A DNA stretch of 32,827 nucleotides from an uncultured Pelagibacteraceae bacterium. GTDB lineage: Bacteria > Pseudomonadota > Alphaproteobacteria > Pelagibacterales > Pelagibacteraceae. Where the stretch lies: assembly GCA_902516435.1 (NCBI GenBank), contig CABXYF010000002.1, forward strand, positions 1 to 32,827, in the 5' to 3' direction. Positions 25,398-32,827 of this stretch are shown here, piece after piece. Under the pieces are notes generated by a model. That model was not told the DNA's origin. It worked only from the letters and a program-made list of their open reading frames with translations, and did not search any database. The position numbers and the translations under genes were made by a program. Each line of letters begins with the position of its first letter. Position 1 is the first letter of the stretch.

Positions 25398-25685
25398 ATG
25401 AAAGGCTATTGGATTTGTGTGTACGAAAAAATTGATAATTCAGAAAAACTTAATGAGTATGCTGGTAAAGCTAAACCTGCTGTAGAAAGGTACTCTGGAA
25501 AATTTTTGACAAGAGGTGGAAAATATAGAATTAATGAGGGAAATAGCTCTCCAAGAACAGTTGTGGTTGAGTTTCTTGATTACGATAAGGCTATAGAGTG
25601 TTATGATTCTCCTGAATATCAGGAAGCATTCAATATACTTAAGGGTCACGTAATTAGACAACATCAGATAGTGGAAGGTGTTTAA
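25398..25685 (+). CDS. DUF1330 protein, first of a tandem pair
   Basis: The 95-residue protein is a dimeric alpha/beta-barrel (ferredoxin-like) DUF1330 protein. The diagnostic pattern is KGYWICVYEKI at the start, GKFLTRGGK in the middle, RTVVVEFLDYDKAIECYDSPEYQ, and QIVEGV at the end. No enzymatic role is established for the family. A good ribosome binding site (AAAAAGGAG) precedes the ATG. A second DUF1330 gene follows 27 bases downstream. It is divergent from the phosphoribosyltransferase gene across 43 bases. Confidence 0.9.
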   Translation: MKGYWICVYEKIDNSEKLNEYAGKAKPAVERYSGKFLTRGGKYRINEGNSSPRTVVVEFLDYDKAIECYDSPEYQEAFNILKGHVIRQHQIVEGV

Positions 25686-25712
25686 ATTTTAAAATACAAT
25701 TAAAATAATAAA

Positions 25713-26009
25713 ATGAAAAGTTATTGGATAGCTCTTTATACAGAGATAAAAAGTATGGATAATTATAAAAAATACTCGAACGTTGCTATACCTATAATTA
25801 AAAAATATGGTGGAATACCATTAGTTAGAGGAGGTAAATCAAAAGTCTATTCGGGTAAAGAATTTTTAAGGACTGTAGTATGGGAATTCCCAAGTTTTGA
25901 TAAAGCAATAAAATGCTATAACTCTAAAGAGTATTTAGACGGATGGGCAGTAGCAAAAGATACAACTAAAAGAAATTTACAAATAGTAGAGGGTCTTAAT
26001 ATTGAATAG
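25713..26009 (+). CDS. DUF1330 protein, second of a tandem pair
   Basis: The 98-residue protein is a paralogue of the preceding gene. It shares YWI, the GG of KYGGIPLVRGGK, RTVVWEF, DKAIKCYNSKEY and QIVEG, while the rest has diverged widely. The pair thus arose by old duplication or as separate subfamilies, and could form a heterodimer; this is inference. It has no clear Shine-Dalgarno sequence and lies 27 bases behind its partner, so translation from the same mRNA is expected. Its 3' end overlaps the convergent DNA glycosylase gene by 14 bases. Confidence 0.88.
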   Translation: MKSYWIALYTEIKSMDNYKKYSNVAIPIIKKYGGIPLVRGGKSKVYSGKEFLRTVVWEFPSFDKAIKCYNSKEYLDGWAVAKDTTKRNLQIVEGLNIE

Positions 26010-26631
26010 GCTCAGGATCAATACTTCTCCACAAATACCATGTGGCAACTGAACAATATGGTGAAAACCTTTTGTTGAGTAAACTTACATATTTATCTGG
26101 GGGCAAATATTTTTTATTATAATTTTTTGAGATTGCCCTTAATAATCCGATATCCTGAATTGGCCAAATATTTGGACGATTATAGGTAAATAGTAAAATC
26201 ATCTCTGCAGACCATCTGCCAATTTGTCTAAGATTGGATAAATATATTATTGCCTCTTCATCTGACATCGCTGGAATAAGTCTTGGATTGAAAGTTTTAT
26301 TTGCTGTTTGTATGGCTAAACTTTTAATTCCTTTTACTTTTTGCCTGCTTAATCCACAACTTTTTAACTGATGACTAGATAATTTATTGATAGTTTTCGC
26401 AGTAATATTATTTTTACATTTTTTTTTAAATTTTAAAAAAACTGCATTTGCGGCTGCAACACTAATTTGTTGACCTATAATACTTTTACAGAGTGAAAAG
26501 AAAACATCTTTTCTTGTTGAAAGAACTATTTCTGAAGGTGATTTATATTTTTTTATTAAAGAAGACATAACCTTATCTTTTTTAGATAAATATTTTTTTG
26601 CAGTATTCCAATAACTTGGTTTATTACTCAT
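25996..26631 (-). CDS. DNA-3-methyladenine glycosylase II (AlkA-like, HhH-GPD family)
   Basis: The 211-residue protein is an HhH-GPD base-excision glycosylase. IIGQQISVAAANAVFLKF (51-68) is the usual substrate-side helix, LRQIGRWSAEMILLF (134-148) is the helix-hairpin-helix, and the catalytic Asp is D160 in IWPIQDIGLLRA. It lacks the four-Cys iron-sulfur cluster of Nth/MutY, so it fits AlkA/MAG-type alkylated-purine removal. It is shorter than E. coli AlkA because the N-terminal TATA-like domain is missing, as in many bacterial versions. The start codon overlaps the DMT gene stop by 8 bases. Confidence 0.92.
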   Translation of the reverse strand: MSNKPSYWNTAKKYLSKKDKVMSSLIKKYKSPSEIVLSTRKDVFFSLCKSIIGQQISVAAANAVFLKFKKKCKNNITAKTINKLSSHQLKSCGLSRQKVKGIKSLAIQTANKTFNPRLIPAMSDEEAIIYLSNLRQIGRWSAEMILLFTYNRPNIWPIQDIGLLRAISKNYNKKYLPPDKYVSLLNKRFSPYCSVATWYLWRSIDPEPIQY

Positions 26632-27505
26632 GTCTCGAAGCTGATAGATTTTTTTTTAATACAATTTCCCTTCTGAATATTATTAAAGAAGATAGAATGA
26701 CCATTAAAGACCCCATTAAAGTTTTATTCGATGGAACTTCATTCCAAATAAAATAACCAAATATAATTGCAAATACCAAAGCTAAGTATTTTAAAGGTGT
26801 AACCAAGCTTACTTCAGAAAATTTATACGATTGAGATAACCATAAATTAGCAAGGCCTCCAAGAATACCTATCATTGATAATAAAAATAAATCTGTAAAA
26901 CTAGGCATGATCCAATCCTGATAAAACGTGAAAAAACTTAAAATCATTATTGAAAAAGAGAAAAATAGACTAATTAGCCAGACTGGCTCTGTTGCAGATA
27001 ATTTTCGAATAGTAATTGCCACATAAGACAAGCCCAAACAAAAAATTATTGGGTAAATATAATAAAAATTTAATGAGCTAAAACCTGGTTCAGAAATTAC
27101 AATTATTCCAACAAATCCAACTAAAACTGCCATCCATCTATAAAAGCCTACTTTTTCATTTAATAAAAAAATTGAAAATATAGTTGTAAAAATAGGCGCA
27201 GCAAAAGTGATACTGACAACTGTTGCCAAAGGTAAATTTCTAAGAGCAATAAAAATAGAAATTAACGCGACTAACCCTGCTAAACATCTCATTAAATGAA
27301 GTATTGCCCTATCTGTTTTATAAAAGTCTAGGTATCTTTCTTTTGGTATAATAAACAAAATCGGAATTATACCACAAAAACCTCTGAAAAATAATACTTG
27401 TCCAACTGGATATGCTTCTGACCACTTTACAATTAAATCCATTATAGAAAAAGCACATACTGATATAAACATGTAGAAAAAGCCTAATTGATTTTTTGAT
27501 AGCAT
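26624..27505 (-). CDS. DMT superfamily transporter (EamA domains)
   Basis: The 293-residue protein has ten predicted membrane helices in two EamA repeats, from about residues 5-135 and 145-280. The first repeat contains SIMDLIVKW and QVLFFRGFCGIIPILFI, then RNLPLATVVSITFAAPIFTTIFSIFLLNEKV, which is the conserved end of an EamA repeat; the second repeat ends SLVTPLKYLALVFAIIFGYFIWNEVP. Such proteins move metabolites (amino acids, nucleotide-related compounds) across the inner membrane; direction and substrate are unknown. It is translationally coupled to the downstream glycosylase and diverges from msrA across 34 bases. Confidence 0.88.
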   Translation of the reverse strand: MLSKNQLGFFYMFISVCAFSIMDLIVKWSEAYPVGQVLFFRGFCGIIPILFIIPKERYLDFYKTDRAILHLMRCLAGLVALISIFIALRNLPLATVVSITFAAPIFTTIFSIFLLNEKVGFYRWMAVLVGFVGIIVISEPGFSSLNFYYIYPIIFCLGLSYVAITIRKLSATEPVWLISLFFSFSIMILSFFTFYQDWIMPSFTDLFLLSMIGILGGLANLWLSQSYKFSEVSLVTPLKYLALVFAIIFGYFIWNEVPSNKTLMGSLMVILSSLIIFRREIVLKKNLSASRHE

Positions 27506-27539
27506 ATGATTAACTTTAGTTTAATTAAGTTAATATTCA

Positions 27540-27983
27540 ATGGAAATAGCTATTTTAGGATTAGGATGTTTTTGGAGTCCAGAAATTAAGTTTAGTAAAC
27601 TTGAGGGAATAATCAAAACAGAAGTTGGATATTGTGGAGGTTACAACGCCCAAACAAATTACAGAGAAGTTTGTTCAGGAACAACAAACCATGCAGAAGT
27701 CGTTAAGTTAGACTTCGATCCAAAAATAATAACATTTGAACAAATTCTTGAATATTTTTTTGAGTTTCATGATCCTACAACTCTTAATTCACAAGGTCCT
27801 GATTTTGGAACACAATATAGAAGTGAAATATTTTATTTAAATAATGAACAAAAAAATATTGCTAAAAAAATAATAGATAAAGAAAATGTAAGACTTTCAG
27901 GTAAAGTTGTAACAAAAATATCTCAAGTTAAAAATTACTGTGCTGCTGAAGAATATCATCAACGATATTTGGAAAAAAGATAA
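27540..27983 (+). CDS. msrA: Peptide methionine (S)-S-oxide reductase MsrA
   Basis: The 147-residue protein has the MsrA catalytic motif GCFW with the nucleophile C10, followed by GVxxTxVGYxGG-like IIKTEVGYCGGY and the conserved TNHAEVVKLDFDP and HDPTTLNSQGPDFGTQYRS. It reduces methionine-S-sulfoxide in damaged proteins, using thioredoxin, in the cytoplasm. Later Cys residues (C33, C49 and the one in KNYCAAEEYHQRY) could act as resolving cysteines. It is somewhat shorter than many MsrA proteins because the N-terminal extension is absent. The sulfurtransferase gene follows after one base. Confidence 0.95.
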   Translation: MEIAILGLGCFWSPEIKFSKLEGIIKTEVGYCGGYNAQTNYREVCSGTTNHAEVVKLDFDPKIITFEQILEYFFEFHDPTTLNSQGPDFGTQYRSEIFYLNNEQKNIAKKIIDKENVRLSGKVVTKISQVKNYCAAEEYHQRYLEKR

Positions 27984-27984
27984 A

Positions 27985-28797
27985 ATGTCTTTGGTTGATA
28001 CAAGTTGGTTAGAAAGAAATATTAATAAAGTAAAAATAATTGATTGCTCATGGCATATGCCTCAAACTCAAAGAAATGGTTTTGAGGAATATACAAAGGA
28101 ACATATTCCAAATGCTATTTTTTTTGATTTAGACAAAAATTCTAAATTAGATACTGATTTACCTCATATGCTGACTGATATTAAATCTTGGGAAAAAATA
28201 ATGAGCGACATGGGTATAGAAAATAATGATCGAATAGTAGTTTATGATAACTCTGATGTTATTAGTTCCTGTAGATGTTGGTACAATTTAATTTATTATG
28301 GACATAATCCTAAACTAGTTCATGTTCTGGATGGTGGATTGAAAAAATGGAAAAAAGAAAATAAGTCTACAGATAAAGAAGAAGTAACCACTCAAACTTC
28401 TAAGTATACATGTAAAGAAAATACAAAACTTGTTAAAAATAAAAAACAAATCGATCAAAATTTAGATTTACGAGAATTTAATGTTATTGACGCAAGAAGT
28501 AGAGAAAGATTTGAGGGTAAAGTTGCTGAACCCAGAAAAGGTCTTAGAAGTGGGTCAATAAGAAACTCTTTTTGTCTACCCTTCTCTGAATTAATAAATG
28601 AAGACCACACTTTTTTTAGTAAAGACAAAATACTTGAAAAGTTTAATTCATTAAAATTTGACCTCAATAAAAATATAGTATTTTCATGTGGTTCTGGAGT
28701 TACCGCAAGTGTATTGGCACTAGCTTATTCTTTAATAAATGCTAAGTATATGCCAACTATATATGACGGCTCTTGGGCTGAGTATGGAAAAAATTAA
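27985..28797 (+). CDS. sseA: 3-mercaptopyruvate/thiosulfate sulfurtransferase (SseA-like)
   Basis: The start is the ATG at 27985, just after msrA; the protein has 270 residues. Two rhodanese domains are visible: an inactive N-terminal one (IDCSWHMPQTQRNGFEEYTKEHIPNAIFFDLD) and a C-terminal one with the active-site loop CGSGVT (235-240) holding C235. The CGSGVTA loop and the DGSWAEYG end point to 3-mercaptopyruvate sulfurtransferase rather than thiosulfate rhodanese. It would transfer sulfane sulfur to thiols or cyanide. Operon with msrA and, after 3 bases, the RND adaptor gene. Confidence 0.92.
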   Translation: MSLVDTSWLERNINKVKIIDCSWHMPQTQRNGFEEYTKEHIPNAIFFDLDKNSKLDTDLPHMLTDIKSWEKIMSDMGIENNDRIVVYDNSDVISSCRCWYNLIYYGHNPKLVHVLDGGLKKWKKENKSTDKEEVTTQTSKYTCKENTKLVKNKKQIDQNLDLREFNVIDARSRERFEGKVAEPRKGLRSGSIRNSFCLPFSELINEDHTFFSKDKILEKFNSLKFDLNKNIVFSCGSGVTASVLALAYSLINAKYMPTIYDGSWAEYGKN

Positions 28798-28800
28798 CTT

Positions 28801-29796
28801 ATGAAAACGTCTACAAAAATAACAAGTATTGTCATTATATTTTTTTTAATCATTGCAACGGTGATCATCGGAAGAACAATGATTGGGAATCATTTCAAAA
28901 AAAAATTTAGTAAAAGACCTCCTCCTGGAATAATAGTTACTACTACACAAGAAAGAATTTTTGAAAATGTTGTAAGCACTTATGGGACCGCAACTCCAGT
29001 TCAAACACAATCATTTAAAATTGAAAAATATGAAATATTAAAACCAATAAAATTTAATCAAAAAGTTAAAAAAGGTGATGTAATTGCTGAACTTAAAAAT
29101 CGAAAAGTTACTGCACAATTTGACGGAGTTATTGGAAAAAGGGAATTTTCAGAAGATATAGAAGTTTCAAAATCTTCTATATTAATTAATCTTGAAGATA
29201 CTAGCTCAATATATTGTGATGTAGATATACCTGAAATTTTTGTAGCATTTATTAAAGTTGGTCTACCAGTTGATATTAAATTTTCTGGTTATAAAAACAC
29301 AATTTATAAAGGTGAAGTTGACTCTTTTGCAAGCAGAATAAGTGAAGATACAAGAGCTTTAGCAACAAGAATTAAAATGGACAATTCATCTGGTGAAATA
29401 TTACCTGGCTCATTTTTAGAAATATCAATTAAATATGATGTAAGAAATAGCTTAAGTGCTCCTGACACAAGTACAGTTGTCGAAGGCGAAAATGTTTTTA
29501 TTTATAAGGTAGATGAAAAAAATAAAGTAATGAAAACAAAAGTAACTATTGGTGATAGATACCTAGGTTTTGTTGAAATATTAGATGGATTAAATAATGA
29601 AGATAAAATTGTTGCAGAAGGAACAAAAAAAGTAAGACCAAATTTAGTAATCAGACCCATTGAAAAAGGTGCTAAAAAAAAACAAGGAAATTCTGGCTGG
29701 GGTAAAAAAAATAAATCAAAAAAAGCTGAAGAAAAAAAAGGTAAATTTGATTGGTTAAAAAATATTTTTAAAAAATCTGAAAAAGAGAAAAAATAA
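28801..29796 (+). CDS. RND efflux periplasmic adaptor (membrane fusion protein) lacking the alpha-hairpin
   Basis: The 331-residue protein has an N-terminal membrane anchor (about residues 8-28), then the membrane fusion domains. The two lipoyl half-motifs (about 75-99 and 101-131) are joined directly: IAELKNRKVTAQFDGVIGKR runs straight from one into the other, where most adaptors insert a coiled-coil hairpin of tens to about a hundred residues. The beta-barrel (about 137-215) and membrane-proximal domain (about 216-287) look complete. A Lys-rich tail (289-331) follows, unusual for a periplasmic protein. The pump gene starts 4 bases after the stop. It should link the RND pump to an outer-membrane channel that is not in this window. 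Confidence 0.9.
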   Translation: MKTSTKITSIVIIFFLIIATVIIGRTMIGNHFKKKFSKRPPPGIIVTTTQERIFENVVSTYGTATPVQTQSFKIEKYEILKPIKFNQKVKKGDVIAELKNRKVTAQFDGVIGKREFSEDIEVSKSSILINLEDTSSIYCDVDIPEIFVAFIKVGLPVDIKFSGYKNTIYKGEVDSFASRISEDTRALATRIKMDNSSGEILPGSFLEISIKYDVRNSLSAPDTSTVVEGENVFIYKVDEKNKVMKTKVTIGDRYLGFVEILDGLNNEDKIVAEGTKKVRPNLVIRPIEKGAKKKQGNSGWGKKNKSKKAEEKKGKFDWLKNIFKKSEKEKK

Positions 29797-29800
29797 TTAA

Positions 29801-32800
29801 ATGTATATAACTGAAGTAAGTATTAAAAGACCTGTTGTGGCTTGGGTCATGTCATTAATATTAATTATTTTCGGTATTTTTGTTTTTTTAGAATTACCAG
29901 TTCGAGAGCTACCTGATGGTATACAGCCTCCTGTAGTACAAGTTCAAACAGATTATAAATCTGCGTCCGCAGAGATTGTGGATGAAGAAATAACGCAAAA
30001 ACTTGAAGATGTAATTGGTGGAGCTGAGGGTATCAAAAATATTGATTCAAGTTCTCTTAATGGAAGAAGCAGGATTAATATTCAATTCAATACTGATATC
30101 GATTTGGATGATGCTGCCAATGATATTAGAGAAAGAGTAGCAAGAGTTATTGATAATTTACCAAGTGAGTCAAACCCCCCACAAATATTAAAACAAGCTG
30201 CGGGTTTTACTACTACAATGTGGCTTGCTTTATCATCCCCAACATGGAATGATTTAGATCTTGGTGATTATGCTGAAAGATATCTAATAGACGCATTTTC
30301 AAGTGTACCAAATGTAGGTCGAATTTTAGTAGGTGGATTAAGAGAACTTAGTGTAAGAGTTTGGGTTGATCCAATTAAATTAGCTGCAAATAATCTTACA
30401 ATACAGGAAGTTGAAAGAGCTCTTAGAAACGAAAATATTAATCTTCCAGCTGGAACATTAGAAGCTAACAATAAAGATTTAACTTTAAACATCGATAAAT
30501 CCTATTCGAATATTGATACCATTAAACAATTGCCACTTAGGAAAAATAAAGAAAAGGTTATCATTTTATCTGATATAGCTAATATAGAATTTGGACCTGT
30601 TTCAGAAAAAACTTTATTTAAAGCACAACGAAAAAATGCAGTAAATTTAAAAACAGTAGGAATTGGAATTTATGCAAAAAGTGGTGCCTCAACTGTAGAA
30701 CTTTCAAAACAAGTAAAAATTAAAATAAATGAAATTAACAAATCTTTACCTGATGGATTAAAATTAGAAATAGCATTTAACAGAGCAACATATATTGGTG
30801 CTGCAATTGAAGAAGTTTACAAAAGTTTAATAATTGCATTCGTGTTAGTTGTTTTAATTATTTATCTTTTTTTAGGTAACATTAAAGCTGTAATTGTTCC
30901 TGCAGTTGCATTACCAGTTAGTCTTATTGGATCATTTCTAGGTCTATATATTTTTGATCTTTCAATAAATATTTTCGTTTTACTTAGCTTTATTCTGGCC
31001 ATTGGTATAATCACTGATGACTCTGTGATCATGACTGATGCAATCTATACAAGAATTGAAAATGGTGAAACACCTTTAGTGGCTGCGTACAAAGGTTCTA
31101 AACAAATTACATTTGCAATTATAGCAACGACTTTAATTCTTATAGCAGTATTTTTGCCCTTAATTTTCATTAAAGGAATATCAGGAACTTTATTTAAAGA
31201 GACTGCAATAGCTTTATCTTTTTCAATAGTTGTATCTTCTTTTGTAGCACTAACATTATCCCCAATGCTAGGAAGTAAATTTTTAAATAAAAAAGAAAAA
31301 ATTAATTTCTTTGTAAAAAAATTCAATAATGGATTTAAATCTTTTACAGGATTTTATGTAAACTCCCTTAAATATTGGGTGAATAAACAAAAAACTATTT
31401 CAATATTTATAATTTTAATTATTACTGCTTCGGCCTATTTGTTTAGTTTTTCTAAAAAAGAATTGATCCCAATTGAAGATAGAGGTGCTTATTTAATTAT
31501 TGGGTCAACTGATGAAGGTAGTTCATTTGAATATACCCAAGAAAAAGCTCAAATAATTGAAGGAAGAATATTAAGATTATTACAGGCAGAAGACAGTCCA
31601 TATGCAAGACTAATTATGAGAGTTCCTGGTTTTGGAAAATCAGCAACGTCTTATAACAGCTTTATAATTATTGCATTACTTGATGAATGGAAAAATAGAG
31701 AAAAAAGTAGTCAAACAATATTAAGAGAAGCTATTGGACAAGTGGTTTCTGTACCTGAAACTTTTGCTTTTCCAATTTCTCCACAATCAATAAGAGTATC
31801 TAGCTATAATAAGCCTGTTCAAATGGTCATATATGGATCTAGCTACGAAGAATTAGAAGAAATTCAAAATGGTGTCTTAAGACAGTTAAGAAAAAATAGA
31901 AATATGTCTAGAATTGAGAGTGATTATACAAAAAATAAACCTGAGGTTAAATTAATAACTAATAAAAACAGAGCAAATGATTTGGGAGTTTCTACTGAAA
32001 ATATAGGTAGAACATTAGAAACTCTTTATGGAGGAAAAAGAGTAACAACTTTCAGTAAAGAAGGAAGAGAATACCCAATTATTTTGCAACAATATTTAGC
32101 AGACAGAAGAGATAAAGATGGGTTATCAAAAATATTTGTTAGATCTGAAACAACTGGTAAACTAGTTTCTGTTGCAAGTTTAGTTGAGTTTGAAGAAAAA
32201 GGTACTGCTGAAGCATTACCAAGGTATAATCGTCAAAGAGCTGTTACAATTTCTGCTGCGCTTGCAGAAGATTATACTCTTACAGAAGCGATAAAATACC
32301 TGGAAGAAGTAATGATTAAGGTTGCTCCTCAAAATCAAGTCACCTGGAAAGGAAAATCTGAAGAGTTAAAAGAAACAACTAATGAAATATACTTAATTTT
32401 TGCCCTTGCATTGTTAACTGCTTATTTAGTTATGGCAGCAACATTTAACTCTTTTGTTCACCCATTTATTATCATTTTAACAGTTCCACTAGCTGTTTTT
32501 GGAGGCCTGGTATTTATTTTATTTTTAAATAGTTCGGTAAACATTTTCTCTCAAATTGCATTAATTATACTAATTGGTATCTCAACGAAAAATAGTATTT
32601 TGATAGTAGACTATACAAACCAAATAAGGACTACTGGTGTCAAATTGCAAGATGCAATAATTAAGGCTTGTCAGCTGAGAATAAGACCAATTATAATGAC
32701 TTCGTTGAGTACAATGATTGCGATGTTGCCATTAGTAATTGGAAATATTGGTCCAGGTGCAGGAGAAGGATCTAGATTAGCGGTTGGAGGAACTATACTT

Positions 32801-32827
32801 GGAGGAATGATTATTTCAACTTTCTTT
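29801..32827 (+). CDS. RND family efflux pump, inner-membrane transporter (3' end beyond the window)
   Basis: The open frame covers 1009 codons and reaches the right edge without a stop. The start MYITEVSIKRPVVAWVM is the usual HAE-1/MdtB-like beginning. The proton-relay residues are kept: D406-D407 in IGIITDDSVIM of helix 4 and K930 in GISTKNSILIV of helix 10, equivalent to D407, D408 and K940 of AcrB. Two periplasmic porter domains lie between helices 1-2 and 7-8. It should pump drugs or amphiphilic compounds out in exchange for protons, with the adaptor encoded just upstream. Substrate specificity cannot be read from the sequence. Confidence 0.96.
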   Translation, partial: MYITEVSIKRPVVAWVMSLILIIFGIFVFLELPVRELPDGIQPPVVQVQTDYKSASAEIVDEEITQKLEDVIGGAEGIKNIDSSSLNGRSRINIQFNTDIDLDDAANDIRERVARVIDNLPSESNPPQILKQAAGFTTTMWLALSSPTWNDLDLGDYAERYLIDAFSSVPNVGRILVGGLRELSVRVWVDPIKLAANNLTIQEVERALRNENINLPAGTLEANNKDLTLNIDKSYSNIDTIKQLPLRKNKEKVIILSDIANIEFGPVSEKTLFKAQRKNAVNLKTVGIGIYAKSGASTVELSKQVKIKINEINKSLPDGLKLEIAFNRATYIGAAIEEVYKSLIIAFVLVVLIIYLFLGNIKAVIVPAVALPVSLIGSFLGLYIFDLSINIFVLLSFILAIGIITDDSVIMTDAIYTRIENGETPLVAAYKGSKQITFAIIATTLILIAVFLPLIFIKGISGTLFKETAIALSFSIVVSSFVALTLSPMLGSKFLNKKEKINFFVKKFNNGFKSFTGFYVNSLKYWVNKQKTISIFIILIITASAYLFSFSKKELIPIEDRGAYLIIGSTDEGSSFEYTQEKAQIIEGRILRLLQAEDSPYARLIMRVPGFGKSATSYNSFIIIALLDEWKNREKSSQTILREAIGQVVSVPETFAFPISPQSIRVSSYNKPVQMVIYGSSYEELEEIQNGVLRQLRKNRNMSRIESDYTKNKPEVKLITNKNRANDLGVSTENIGRTLETLYGGKRVTTFSKEGREYPIILQQYLADRRDKDGLSKIFVRSETTGKLVSVASLVEFEEKGTAEALPRYNRQRAVTISAALAEDYTLTEAIKYLEEVMIKVAPQNQVTWKGKSEELKETTNEIYLIFALALLTAYLVMAATFNSFVHPFIIILTVPLAVFGGLVFILFLNSSVNIFSQIALIILIGISTKNSILIVDYTNQIRTTGVKLQDAIIKACQLRIRPIIMTSLSTMIAMLPLVIGNIGPGAGEGSRLAVGGTILGGMIISTFF

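Overview
The window looks like a streamlined, AT-rich alphaproteobacterial genome, most likely of the SAR11 / 'Candidatus Pelagibacter' type. The reasons are the low GC throughout, very Lys/Asn/Ile-rich proteins, intergenic gaps that are mostly under 140 bases, many overlapping gene ends, and alphaproteobacterial family members (a HAD-IIA hydrolase beside ribF, a Tim14-like membrane J-protein, a purine-type BMP ABC transporter). This placement is inferred from composition and gene content; no taxonomic marker gene is present. I see no mobile element, CRISPR array, rRNA or tRNA.

Layout. 1-994 (minus): a HAD-IIA hydrolase running into ribF, which leaves the window. 1056-3170: groES-groEL with a probable sigma-32 promoter and a clear terminator. 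3175-4596: a lone acyltransferase-3 membrane enzyme, then the largest gap (411 bases), which holds an orphan terminator-like hairpin and a 38-codon very basic ORF. 4597-7788: typA, a YczE-like membrane protein and a secreted protein of unknown function. 7790-11490 (minus): tldD, pmbA/tldE and a renalase-like flavoprotein in one operon. 11576-11923: a DCC thiol protein. 11920-15524 (minus): an operon of a DapA-like aldolase, a cyclopropane-fatty-acid-synthase-like methyltransferase, a Lys-rich coiled-coil protein and a two-helix membrane protein. 15574-19116: a GT9 glycosyltransferase, a membrane J-domain protein and an oligopeptidase B. 19120-20008: an Hsp20 gene with a heat-shock-type promoter and a ROSE-like 5' leader, then a small lipoprotein. 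20146-25354: a complete BMP-family (nucleoside/purine) ABC importer and a convergent purine phosphoribosyltransferase. 25398-28797: a DUF1330 pair, a 3-methyladenine DNA glycosylase, a DMT transporter, MsrA and a 3-mercaptopyruvate-type sulfurtransferase. 28801-32827: an RND efflux adaptor and its inner-membrane pump, which runs off the right edge.

Themes. Protein quality control is prominent: GroESL, Hsp20, the J-protein, TldD/TldE, OpdB and MsrA. The groES and hsp20 upstream regions share a 12-base block containing the sigma-32-type -35 element, so they probably form one heat-shock regulon. The hsp20 leader also folds into a hairpin with the hallmark ROSE pairing (UUGCU against AGGA with a G-G mismatch), suggesting a second, translational temperature control. 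The BMP importer and the phosphoribosyltransferase together suggest uptake and salvage of purines.

The observations I rate highest are the ROSE-like thermometer, the shared heat-shock promoter, an RND adaptor that lacks the TolC-docking alpha-hairpin, the orphan hairpin and micro-ORF before typA, and the coiled-coil protein in the cfa operon.
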